Under the pieces are notes generated by a model that did no database searches, was not told where the DNA came from, and was given only the letters and a program-made list of their open reading frames with translations. The position numbers and the translations under genes are program-made. Positions 1-11,557 of a DNA stretch of 64,000 nucleotides are shown here, piece by piece (the first letter of the stretch is position 1; each line of letters starts with the position of its first letter). The stretch comes from Lichenostomus cassidix (lineage: Eukaryota; Chordata; Aves; Passeriformes; Meliphagidae): positions 79,892,350 through 79,956,349 of the forward strand of contig CM039183.1 of NCBI GenBank assembly GCA_008360975.2, written 5' to 3'.

Positions 1-1585
1 GATAACAGGACAAAAAGGTTTCCAGGATCTTCTCCTCCTGTTTATATTGCCTGAAACAATGTTTGTCTCCAGACATCCCCAGACCTCAGCAGCCAAAAGG
101 CAGAGCTGCATTTATGCTGGGACTAAAAGGAGCAAAACAGGAGGAAACCAGAGCAGTGTTGCAGACAGGAATCCAGAAGGAAGACTTGGGGGAGGGCTGA
201 GCTGCAGCTTGCTCAGGGATCCGCCTGCAGCCGCTGCTCTGTGAATGCCTCTCTGCCTGGTGCTGGCTCCAACAGCTCTCAGATGGGCAACAGAGGAACT
301 GTGACTGGCACTTTGGAGTAGGATAATTATAATCTGGGCTCTGCAAGTGTGGGTTAGCTCTCACTGAAATAAACTGCTCGAGTCTGTGATGAATATCAAC
401 ATTGTAGGCACAAGGGGCAAGGCAGTAAATTGTAGTAGGATGAAATACCTACATTTAATTATGTGAAATTATATAGAATTTGAGAGTTTTTCTGATGCAT
501 GCTATTTCAAGCTATGCCTAAGTGCACTTCCTTGTCTGAATAAAGCAGCTTTTGTTGCAAGATGTGGGCTTGCTTTATAGTTTACAATTTATAGTCTTCA
601 CCACATTTTGTCACTTTCTTACTTCTTAACCAAGTTGTTTCTGAACATCTCATTTCAAATAATGGAACGCAGCTCAAGTGCTGCCCTATATACAGCCTCT
701 TAAAAAGGCATGAGCAGTGTTCTGTTGATTTTTTTTCCTCCAAGATACTCATACTTGAGTATGCTCTTCACCAAAGTGTATGTAAGGCATGCATGCACAG
801 ACAGTAGTCATTGCTCTGCCAGCCTAAAATTCATGCACTTGTACACCAGGTAGATGGGGCCAACCCCACTGATTCTCATTGCAAATAATTTTTGATCAAT
901 CAGAGCAATTAAATAGCCCCAGACAAGCCCAGCTGAGTTTGTTCTTAGCCTCCGTGGTTGAGCCCTGCTTTGGGACACTGCCTCAGGAGCTCTGCTGCAC
1001 TCTCGCCATGGTGGGGCTTGCAAATTACAAAGTAAGTAGCATCCATCTCAAGGCAGAGGGACACCTAATCGTTTCCAGTGTGGGCAGAGGAAACAACCAG
1101 CTGGTGAAGCTGAAAGGGTTGCCACCCACACAGTTCAGCAGCCCTGGAAATAAAAGAGGGTTTATGTGCAAATAACAGCCTGGAATATTCCTGCCTGATG
1201 GGCTTGGCATGCAGGATTGTGCAAAGAGTGAGCTTACAGCCGCAGGCCAGTAAGGATGCACAGCATGTCAACAGAGAGACTGAAATTTTGTTCAGCCTCA
1301 GTGAGCACAACATTTAGCTGGTGGTGGTGACCCAGACCTGAACCACTTATTCACATGCAAAGGCACATGGGAACATTTCTGATCTGGTGTTCCTGCTAGT
1401 ACACAGCCCTCAGCCCCCTCCCTCATCTGCAGCATTGTCCCGAGGGGCAGTCAGTTCTGCACAAGCTCTGTCACTGCATCGGCTGGCAGGGCCAGGGCCT
1501 CGTGATGAGGCAGCAAACACTGCCTCATGTTTGTTCTCCAGGTATGCAGGACACAGAACAATGTAGTCATGGCTTTATTTCTCAG
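1..1585. other. Unassigned intergenic DNA, relatively GC-rich
   Basis: No exon, RNA gene or repeat could be supported. Open frames up to about 100 codons occur on both strands but overlap one another and resemble nothing I know. Base composition is visibly richer in G and C than the intron to the right. Confidence 0.5.
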
Positions 1586-2176
1586 TGTTGTAGTTTACAT
1601 CCAGCTGGCAACTAAGAACCACGCAGCCACTCACTCACTCCTCTCCTCCACCTTCCCAGTGTGGGAAACAACAGGGAAGAAAAAAGTAAAGCTTGTAGGT
1701 TGAGGTCAGAAGAGCTTAATAACTGAAACAAAATAAAATCAAATATAATAGCAATACTAATGATAATAATTACAGCAACAATAGCAGTATGGGAAAGGAG
1801 AGAAAGAGATAAAACCCAAGAGAAACAAGTGAGGCCCAACACACTTGGCCATCAGCTTCTGACTCATGACCAGTCCATCCCCAAGCAGCAATCCTCCTGG
1901 ACAACTGTCCTCAGTTTATATACTGGGCATGGCATTCTGTGGTATGAAATGTCCCTTTGGCCAGTTCCAGTCAGCTGTCCTGGCCCTGCTCCCTGCCAGC
2001 TTCTCGTTTGTCTCCTCACTGACAAAGCGCGACAAATTGGAAAGTCCTTGAATTAAGGTAAGCACTACTGAGCAAAACCCAAAACATCAGGGTGTTACCA
2101 ACATTATTTTCTACTAAATTCAAAACACAGCTACTAGCTAAATAAAATTAAATCCATCCCAGCCAAAACCAGGACA
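1586..2176 (-). mobile_element. Solo LTR of an ERVL-like endogenous retrovirus
   Basis: This 591-bp element is bounded by TGT...ACA termini. On the minus strand it starts TGTCCTGGTTTTGGCTGGGA and ends with CTGGATGTAAACTACAACA, the form of a common avian ERV LTR. A minus-strand TATATAAA lies at 1922-1915, about 255 nt in, as expected for the end of U3. The flanking five bases are ctcag (1581..1585) and ctccg (2177..2181), a five-base target duplication with one mismatch, which favours ERVL-type integration. No internal retroviral genes flank it, so it is a solo LTR left by recombination. Family naming is from memory. Confidence 0.8.
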
Positions 2177-3570
2177 CTCCGATACACTATCAGGTCTCTG
2201 TGTTCGCTGGCAGTGGAGGGGAGTGTTCACAGACATAACTCACCTCATGGCAAGGGACTGCAGCAACACTTACCTAGCAGATTTTCTCAGCATAGCATCA
2301 AGAATTAATGAAAGGATTAAAGAGCTTCATAAATAATAAAAGAACAATTCTCACTTGAATTTAACTATTTTCCCTGGTTGAAAAACCAGCAAATAAATCC
2401 AAAGAACTTGCTTAGAAAATGGCCCCATATTTCATAGTTAGTTGAAGGATCTTAAGGTTTCATCTGTAGATATAATAGACATATGTTACCAGCACAGTGG
2501 AAGGAAATGACTGTAACCTAAGGATTTCTTGTCCTTAAAAATAAAATCAATCAAATTCATTGGGAAAGATACTTTAAATTTCAATCTCGGGGAGTCAGAC
2601 TCATTCAAGAGCAGCCTCACTGATTGCAGTGTGTATATAGATACAGACACCACAAACATCAGTTTGCTTTTGCAGCTATGCGCCGAGATAATTGTAACCG
2701 TATTAATAACTTGAACTGCCTCCTTCCCAAAACATCAGGATGAATGCAGACAGTTGCTGTGCTGCCACAAAACAGCTTTGCAAGAGCAGAGGCAGATGAA
2801 GCTGAGGGGAAGGAGTTGGTGTGGCAACGACAGAAACCCAAATTTGTACAGGACCCCCCTTAAATTGCAGTACTGTGGCTCGGTTAGCGATGCTGACAGC
2901 AAAATGCTCAGCGAGTTCACTGCTTGTAACACAAGATGAATCACATGTTCTTCGTGGAAAGCTAATCAGATAAAGTGTCATCTCCCAAAGGCTCAAGCTG
3001 TGCATATGACAACAGCCCGATCACTGCCTGAGTGGGTGTTTCACAGACTGAGCAGTGAATTGCTGTAAGCCACCAAAACTGCCTCCGCCTGGGGAGAAGG
3101 AACAAGAATGAATGCTGAGGGGTGGGACACGATGGCTGCAGGCACCACAGGTAGCTAGAGATGTCCCGGCTGGCTTTCTCTACCAAGGGACTGAGGCTGG
3201 GACTGGCAGTGGAGTGGGAAGCTTGAGGAGGCTGGGATCACTGGTTGAGGGCAGGCAGAGCTATGACCCTGCTACAAAATGCCAGTGCCAACCTCACATC
3301 TCTTCTCCCCCTAACTCTTCATCACCCAGCAGCAGCCACCACTGCTGTGATACTCGCTCCATGACCTCCCCCGGCTCAGCCCACCCTGCCGGGGGGCAGT
3401 GAAGTCTCCCTACAGCCAGGAAAGCTGTGGGTTGGTTGTGGCATGGGGCCAAGCCAGGAAGGGGAGGACCAAGGAGAAGGCCAGCGCTCCAGACCAGCTC
3501 TGCTTGGCAAGGCTGCTCAACATCCACTTGCCTGCGCTTCAGTGACCTCTAACTCAAGTGTAACACACCA
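2177..3570. other. Unassigned intergenic DNA
   Basis: No gene or repeat is recognised. The stretch is mixed in composition and becomes G/C-rich after about 2.7 kb. Overlapping short open frames on both strands show no recognisable protein similarity. Confidence 0.45.
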
Positions 3571-3587
3571 AATGAGGAACAGTTTGG

Positions 3588-4073
3588 TTTTATTACAATA
3601 CAGTATGGCAAAAATCACTTCAAAAATTTAAAAGTGTTGTAGCTGAAGGAGTAACTAGGTTTTTTACAAACTAGCTTGTAGGCAAAAAGGAAGGGGGGAA
3701 ATCTTAATGAAGACATGGATGAGGGGACTGACAGAAAATCATTTGAGAGGACTAAGTTATGATTACTCCAACCTTGTCCTTTCTGTTCCCCATGTATTAA
3801 CATTTCACACTTTCCTTCCCAAGCTATATTTTGTTTTGTGAATAAACCACAGGACCAGTAGGTTACCACATGAGATGCCTTGAAACCATCAGAGCTGCAT
3901 TTGAACAAGGCTGCACTTTGTTCCTCCACTACCTCACCACTCTCTTGAGAGGCATCTTTGAAAATCCCTGAGGCCAAGCCAGTAGGCATTAGAACATTAT
4001 CATCACAGCAGACATGATCTGTCTGGGTTTTATGGGATAAACAATTACCCAAAAACACTCTAATATGGGACAC
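3588..4073 (-). other. Weak minus-strand open frame followed by poly(A) signal
   Basis: A minus-strand frame is open from an upstream TAG near 4110 to a TGA at 3617-3615. Only 22 nt after the stop is an AATAAAACC (AATAAA at 3593-3588). The open stretch is about 150 codons, but the first codon of the longest version is GTG and the first true ATG lies well inside, so a standard protein-coding start is lacking. The translation (for example SGEVVEEQSAALFKCSSDGF) matches nothing I recognise. It could be the 3' end of a noncoding transcript, a decayed coding sequence or chance. Confidence 0.2.
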
Positions 4074-7000
4074 AGACCTCTCAGGAATCTTCTGCTTTGA
4101 CTTGAGGCACTACCCTGCAGCAGGCTGGATGGCAGAGAAAAGCATACAGCACTATGTTACAGCCGTGGGTCCTGCTGGAGGCACCTTCCCTGTATCTCCT
4201 GCACACACCAATTTTAAACGTATCTAGGTTTGCCCCTTCCTGCAAAGCCCTAGATCAGGAAATCAAGTGTGAGACAGCTGAGCTGCATGTGGAACACTGT
4301 GCACTGCAAATGCAGTCAGGCTTGGAGTCATACAGTGCCTGTCAGGTCCCATGTCGTCACTGAAAAACACTCTAATATCTCCCCTGTGCAGATGCCACTG
4401 AGCCCTGCCTTGATGTGCTGCTCCAGAGCAGCCAGAGCCCGTCCCCCAGCTCACAGACACGAGTTGTCACAGCTCTCACAGAGGCAGGGCTCTGCAACCT
4501 CTCCTGCCCCCAGCCAAACCAAAGCTACCTGGGACCCCAGCATAGCTCTGCACACCTGCAGTGTCCTTTGCCAGCCAGACCCTTGGCAAGAGCTGCTCGA
4601 GGCCCCCAGCACAGCTGAAACTGGCAGGGCAGCACAGGGGAAGGGGCTGTGTCACCTTTACTACCCGTAGAGCCCTTGGAAGCCAAGCAAACCATATTTG
4701 TGCACAAGCAACTCCCTCTGACCCACAGGTGCAAGGTTGGAGACAGCAGTGCAGACTGCTCTTCCCGCCTCCCCCCACCTCAGCACTTCCACTAACTCCT
4801 TCATCCTCTAGGTTTCCCCCTGGGAATGGCAGGATAAGTCTGGGTCAAGCATGAAAAATTCATAGTGGGAGCTAACCAGAAAGGCTTTGCCTGAAGGGGG
4901 AACAACTGTGCTTGTCTGTGATGCTTCATCACCCAGACTAAGGCGGGGGGGTGACCAGCAAAGGCTGCCACTGTACAAAATCTCCATACTATCAGCTCTG
5001 TTTTCAACACAAATCCAAATCACAGCCACTGTGAAAAATTAAAGCTACTCCAGCTAAAACCAGCAGAGGTGGGAAGACTGGAAGAAAAGCATCTGCCTGC
5101 AGCTGGGGTCGCTTACCTCAGAACTGCCTGAGTGCTCAAGCCTGGAACGAGCAGTGGCTCAGGCAGGGCAGAGCTCACCAACGCTGCAAGAAACCAACCA
5201 CAGGCATCACAAATTCAGACAATTTCTCTTTTCAGCAAGTACTCAGCTGAAAGCAGAGTGCAAGTAAACAGGAATGATTTAATTACCATATAAAAGTAAT
5301 TAATTACACACAGGAATCAACAGGGACGCCTTCTGAGACACTGGTGGCACATTACTGTCAGTCGTAGAACAGTTTGCCACAGACCTCCATGAGCAAGACC
5401 AGACACTAGTTTCTGCTCTTAGAGTAGCAGAATTATTTTGGCAGACAAAAATAGGGTTTAAAAACATCACCAAAGACGATAAAGCAATTTCAAAGCAAGT
5501 AACATAAAACCAAAGCTGGGGCTGCTTCAGTGTTGCCCTTGAAATATAAAAATAGGCAACTGATCAAATTAATTGGAATTGTCCTTCCAGAGGTTTAGTT
5601 CTTTTTGTTAGGGGGCTGGGGATGACTAACATGATTTAAAGTACAGATTAGGCCAATGCTGCTTGTAGCAGCTGGGCTGAGGGACAGACCATCTTCTTCC
5701 ACCTTCTTGGACCATTTAGTGGATGGCCCCAGCACCCACGTAACACTTCATGTGCTTCCTCTCACTCTCTTTCCCTTCTGCCAAAAGCATGGAATGGGTA
5801 ATTTCATCTGAAATTAAGCATCTCATGTCTGTGTTTGGGCTGTGACCCCATGACAGCCACAGCCACTGGAGAATTAGATCCTGCTGCCCCCACTTCTAGC
5901 AATGATGCCTCAGGTGACTTGGCGCATGGTGAAAGAAGTACCTGAGTAGGTGTGACTGAGGACTGATAGGAGACCTGACCCTTTGCAGACAAGCAGCCAA
6001 GGGCTAGGCAGGACACCTTATAGCACCTAATGTGGCACCAGAAAGAGTTCAGCCTGCACAATGAGTTAGACTACCTTAAAGGAACTTAGTACCAGCTCCA
6101 CTGCTCTGCTCAGCCATACACACCTAGATCTTGACACCTTTAGGTGGCTTAATCCTGAGCTGAATCCCACACACAGCCTACAGAAAGCAAGGGACTCATC
6201 TCCCATTAACTCACCTCTGTTGCTCATGGCTTTGCTGAAATTGGACTGGGTCCTGCCCACATTATCTTTAGATATTCATCAGAAACCTTGTGAGTTACGG
6301 CAACCAACTCCAGCCAGGTAACAGCTCCAAGGCTGGAGTTTTGCACTAGATTATTCACCTTGAGAAATTAATAGCCCAGTGAAGCATCAGCCCATCACCT
6401 AGGAGACAATACTTTCTTTGAAATCCAACATCATGTATCCCACCTGATGTACTTACTGGAAATTTGAGCAATTTATTTGGAAAATCAAGGAATGCCAGTG
6501 CTGACATTTTATGCAAGCTCAAAGCAAAATAGTCAGACATCAGCTATCCAAAACTCCAGAAAACAAAGAGCTCCATTTAGATGCCTGAATGCCAGCATCT
6601 ACTGCCATTTGAGATGCCCTAAGGCACCCAAGATACACATGGGGCTGGCAGATATCACATAGGACCTATGGAAGCAGCAGCTGGAGACATGGAGACCATG
6701 CAGGATACCCCAGGGTGTCTCAAATGGTATTTGATGCCAAAGCATAAGCAACCAAACCAAGTTCTAAAAATCTTGTTTATACTGAAGTCAGCTGTAGCTC
6801 TCCCCTATCTAACAAACATGTATCTTGCAGAGCAGCTAAGCTGAAAAAGAGCTACAAAAGAATTGCATCCTTATTTCGGGTCTGCTGAAATCTGGCAGAG
6901 CTTACAGACTGTGTCAGCTTATTTTGTTATGAACATATAATGCTCACTGAACCCCATGAGCTGCTGTGATAACAATCTCTGCCAGCTTGCTGAATGGATT

Positions 7001-7406
7001 CCTTTCAGTTGCTGCCTCTGAAGTTATGTGGCTGGAACAGAGCTTCTGCAGTATACCAGTGCACCAGGAACACCGAGTTTTAGCTACGGGAGCAAGAAAG
7101 CTGTCTGGAAAGATTAACGGACTCAGAATTGATTATCAGACCGTAGGAGCAGGAGGTCATTGTGTCAAGGCTCCTGGCTACTGCAGTGAGAATGTACTGC
7201 TGGCTAATCCTCTTATAAACACATGCACTTCCATGAGGAAGAATACCTCTAATGATTTAAATCCCATTTTTATATAATCAGTGCATTGTTTATTACGGTG
7301 AGGTTATGGCACTACAGTCTTAATTGAGCTAGATGACAGAAGAGGATACAAGTCTTTCATCTGCAGTTAATAAATCTGAGGTCCTATGAAGGCTGTGTAT
7401 GTCTTT
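4074..7406. other. Unassigned intergenic DNA
   Basis: No gene was recognised. The first kilobase is G/C-rich with runs of overlapping open frames on both strands; composition then shifts towards AT. A 16-bp direct repeat (4051..4066 and 4363..4378) is the only notable structure. Confidence 0.45.
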
Positions 7407-7608
7407 CATAGAATCACAGAATAATTATGTTGGAAAAGACCTCTAAGATCATCCGAGTCCAACCATTAACCTGGCACTACTAAGTCCACCACTAAACCAT
7501 GTCCCTAATGTCACATCTGCTCATGTTTTAAAAAATTCCAGGGATGGTGACTCCCCTACTTCCTCGGGCAACTTGTTCCAGTACTTGGCAACCCTTTCAC
7601 GAAAATCT
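7407..7608 (-). mobile_element. CR1 LINE, 3' end fragment
   Basis: The plus strand begins catagaatcacagaat, the reverse complement of the CR1 3' terminus. It then follows the familiar CR1 antisense path: ttggaaaagacctctaagat, a gtccaaccat segment, gggatggtgactcc and ttgttccagtacttggcaac. It is a 5'-truncated copy of about 200 bp inserted in minus orientation. Confidence 0.92.
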
Positions 7609-8174
7609 CAGGACCCAGCATTACACTTTGTACTGTAACTATTTCCAGCAATTAGTGTTAAATGATCATGACTAGATAGATAACCAGTTTTCTGGACTGT
7701 CAGCAAGGAGTAGTGACATGATTTTTCCTTTAGGAATTACTTAAAGTGAAACAATCATTGCCCAGGTTAAATATGAGAATATCTAATTAGGAGACCTAAA
7801 TGGTTAAAAACCACAAAATATGACTTGTCTTTGGATTTTATTATAAAGAAACTTAATGAGAAACAGTTATTTGTATGTACCAGCATACACCTTCCTGTTC
7901 AACTGAGAACTGTAATTTTTCCATAACACGCACTTGAAACAGCCCCATCCTTAAGCACAGGTTACGTGAGTGAATACTGCCATCTAGGCAGGCTTTTGGG
8001 AGCAGCACCTATTTTATCTTTGCCAGGGAAAAACACTCCATTACCCAAAACAGAGGAGAAAGGAACAATTTTTAATACTATCAAAATTGACATAACACCA
8101 GTCACCAAAAATACAAAACCTGCTCCTCAACCAGATTGTAGCAGTCCACATTAAGAGCAGATATTTTCTACATG
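7609..8174. other. Unassigned DNA left of candidate 3' UTR exon
   Basis: AT-rich and without a recognised feature. On the minus strand the part near 8050..8130 is GT-rich and would lie just downstream of the AATAAA at 8180-8175. Confidence 0.4.
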
Positions 8175-8792
8175 TTTATTAAGAAATATATTATTCCATA
8201 TTTCAGTACAGGTAACTTGAACTTAAGCTTTGCACTAAATTAGAAATCACTTTTATCCATGAAAACTGTAAATACAAAGTATATTGTATTAAGGCTATTA
8301 ATTACCAAAATATATTTTGCTAAGGCAGTACTATGATTTCATCTATTTTATGTGCTTTGAAATACAGTAACAGTACATTTTTAGGATACAGTTACTAAAA
8401 TATCTCTTGATGTTCTACAAAGACAGAAATAATTTTCAAAACCATTTTTCTTCATATGCCCAAAACAGCTTCCATCCAGAGGAAAAAAAAAAAAATGTAA
8501 TGCATCCATCTTATTTCAAACAATAAACAAGTTCTATACGTGGCATTTACAGGAGACTTACAAGACTTGACAACAATCTCATTTTGATTGGACACATTAA
8601 CAACTAGCTTCATTATCAGTTGCGGGATTCTCTAGGGAATGCACAAACTATGAACGCAGAATCTTACACAAAATGGTTGGACCTGAAAAGGTAATAATTT
8701 AGCACTTTCCATAGATCCACTGATATTCACAGTGAAGTTATCCCCCTTAGCTTTCTCCCTGGTGTGTTTCAGCTGTCATCTCGAGGATTGTC
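8175..8792 (-). other. Candidate BCKDHB terminal (3' UTR) exon, distal
   Basis: The minus strand shows a T-rich tract and the acceptor tatttttag (AG at 8794-8793), followed by GACAATCCTCGAGATGACAG. A minus-strand AATAAA lies at 8180-8175, with GT-rich sequence about 50 to 90 nt beyond it. Read in phase 0 from the penultimate exon, this would give a seven-residue tail, DNPRDDS, and a stop. Read after the terminal coding exon it would be pure 3' UTR. The second reading fits better with the donor just after the BCKDHB stop. No expression evidence is available and the limits are approximate. Confidence 0.35.
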
Positions 8793-9331
8793 CTAAAAAT
8801 ACAAAGGTAATCTTCTTTCTCTCTGGAAGATCCCCCTGAATTATCACAGAAATGTGATTATCTGGCTACTGGCATCCATCTCCCCAGCTCCTCCACACCT
8901 TACCTCATACGATAAGAAGCAAGGCAGCGTAAGACTGAATTGTACAGAGAGCAAAGCAGGCAAGAAGATGAGGAACTGCTTTTTGCTCAACTGCTTAGTA
9001 GCAGACACATTCAATTTCTAGAGGAAAGGATATTGCAGCAAAGATGTACCAATTAAGCCTCTCACTTATAGCAGCAAAGCACAAAAATCTCTCCTCCCTT
9101 CTCAAGAAAAATGGACTTCCCATTGCAGAAAGGGAAATCAGCATTAGAGATTATTTTGCATGAAGCCACTCAAGTGAAACACTAATGCCACTAGTTAAAG
9201 CACATCTCCATCACACAACTTGGTCTGGCTGTCTAGGGCTTATTTTGTTGAAAATACAGTCACATTCAAATAACTTCTTTGGGTTTTTCTGGAACAGTAG
9301 GAAAACTAAGAGACAACATGAGCATCATATG

Positions 9332-9655
9332 TTTTATTGAATAAAACTTTGCTTCTAATATTTACACAGTGAAGTCTAGATGGAACTTAGTGAAGCATGG
9401 CAATGTGCAATATTCATACAACATCTGGAATATCTTTAAATACATCTGAAACTACTTACTATAACAATCACCTGCCCATCACTGATTTCATAATTAAGGA
9501 AAATTTGAACTTGCTGAAGAAAAGCCAAAATGAATATTAAGGATAACTGAGTCAAAAGAAAAGTCTGCTATGTAAATTCCAAACCCAAAAGACCTGATTA
9601 AAGTGTCAAGAGTTTTGAAGGCAGCTTCTGTATTTCCCCGTTGTTCTTCTCCTCC
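9332..9655 (-). other. Candidate alternative terminal exon with a 53-codon open frame
   Basis: On the minus strand a good acceptor (catctttttctgcag, AG at 9657-9656) is followed in phase 0 by 53 sense codons and TAA (stop 9496-9494). An AATAAA lies at 9337-9332, with a GT-rich stretch just after it. The frame begins GGEEQRGNTEAAFKTLDTL and has no methionine start, so it could only be read after splicing. I do not recognise the sequence. It may be a 3' UTR exon of BCKDHB, an alternative C-terminal exon, or a chance arrangement. Confidence 0.25.
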
Positions 9656-11399
9656 CTGCAGAAAAAGATGACAAAGTAAATTATAAATCTTAAGACTGAA
9701 ACTAATATTTGCACATTAAAAAGTCAGCAAACTCCTGGGTAATCTTATTCCTTAAATTCATAATGTCTTAACTTCAAGGTGTATGAACTAAAGCAAATTA
9801 CTACCAATTACTTACTCATTTTGTGTTAAATACTATATTACATCCTTAAAGCTGCCAGGGTAGACCCACAGAAGTTAGAAATGCTGCAAATGATACCTAG
9901 TGTCAACATACCACTAATTATTGCCATTTATGAAAAAAAATTTATGAAGAACTGTCTTCTCTCCCACTCTAGAATGTTAAGAAAATGTTTTGTATTTTTT
10001 CTAAAGCTCTACTAGATAGACTATCTTTCTACTATTACAGATAAGAGGGGTCTTGTAAAAAAACTGTAGTCAACACCTTTCCTGTTTACAGGGATTTTTT
10101 TAAAGATAATTTCATTACTGACCTGTCATGAATTCTCAGCAAGGTCTGAACGTAAATACAGACTTGCAGCAACCATACTAACAGTCTAACTCATAGCTCA
10201 AGTAGAGTGGTATCTTATATGTTGATTCTTATTTACCACTCACTGGTGGTAAATAAGACATGATTCACTGGCCACTTCATGATTTTTGTCATCCAGCAGA
10301 AATAGATTATAAACCAGGAATGTTGCATGCTACTTAAGCCTCTGGAGGTTGTTTATTCTAGTGGGTTACAGTCAGCACATTATTAACCACACAGTCTAGC
10401 CTGCCACATTTGTGATTTATGTATTGAAAAAAACTGGCCATTAGTCTCAAGTTAAAAAGATCTTGCACAGTCTCTCGTATCTTATTTATCAAACAGGGAG
10501 AGGAATTACAGTTTTCCTGTGCTCAAGTCAACCTGTATGAAGTCCAGCCGAATATCGAGGAGTGCAAGGAAGACACAATTACTAACAAAAGTACCTAACA
10601 GGTCCCTTCCTGTTTCCCAGCACAACCAATTTCAAATGCAAGCTTGGAAAGAAAAACAAATTTAAATCAACCCCTCAAGATCCCCTAACATCACCTAAGA
10701 TTAAACTTCTCATGAAATAGTTCTGCAATGAAGTTCAGTGTGATAACTTTGCATTTTTAGAGACTAGGTTTGCAACAGTAACAATGGCTCTCCAAAAACA
10801 CACACCCTTTCACAGACGTAAACTGTAAACTAGCAAGGAAGGCTTTAAAATTCAGAATTTGACAAGAGAACAAAATATACAAATGTGGTAGTAAAAGCTG
10901 CAGAAGATAACATAAAAGCATTTAGCTATCTGCCATTTCTATGCTACAGTCATCCCTCAACATATTTGTGAACAAGAGCATGCTTTATAAAATTTGTCAC
11001 TATTTTATTCTGTTTCATGGCTACCTTTTGTTTCTTCTTTTAGGGTTTCTTTTTTACCCTCCCTAAACAAACAGTCAGACAATGTTACATTTACCCAGGA
11101 AATGTATATCCATCCTAATCTCCCTGCTTTTTTTATCTTTATCTGTTTTCCAGCTACAGAGAATTATCTGGAACACAGCCGCCTACCTGGAAGCTATTTC
11201 TCTTACAGCTAACATAGCTATAAATTTCAATAACTAAGAAGCTGCTGAAAGACAAAGACTTTGCTCTTGCCTGTATCACTGGTGAGGTACACAAGACACA
11301 TCAACAAACACTGTCTTTAAGCAGGAAATCCGTCTGCACTGACAATCTCAAGATAAGCAACTATCCATGTGTGAGATGCTGTCAACACAGGCTGAATAA
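9656..11399. other. Unassigned DNA downstream of BCKDHB
   Basis: AT-rich, with no recognisable exon, RNA gene or repeat. If the BCKDHB 3' UTR is spliced to either candidate terminal exon, this is part of the last intron. Confidence 0.4.
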
Positions 11400-11557
11400 A
11401 ACTAAACGTACATTAAGATAATAATACTAACTTCAGAAATTATTAACCGCAGCATCCAGCTTTTTTTACTCCTCCAGGTCTCCCTCCCCTATCCCACTGA
11501 GGGGAAATGATAGTGGCTGTGTGGGGCTGAGTCGCCAGCTGGGGTTCAATCACGACA
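11400..11557 (+). mobile_element. 5'-truncated ERV LTR remnant
   Basis: The last part of the segment reads ccctatcccactgagggg, then gtggggctgagtcgccagct and ggggttcaatcacgaca. This parallels the 3' end of the LTR family at 1586..2176 read in its own sense, including the run before it (attattaacc...catcc). It ends in ACA at 11557. The LTR start and TATA region are not recognisable, so the left edge is approximate. The similarity was judged by eye. Confidence 0.55.

Noticed and set aside
1612..2056. Frames inside the LTR
   Set aside because: Low-complexity and LTR sequence; no retroviral protein motif and no internal provirus region.
1..8000. Possible neighbouring gene such as TENT5A downstream of BCKDHB
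   Set aside because: In mammals TENT5A lies far downstream; no recognisable TENT5A sequence occurs here.
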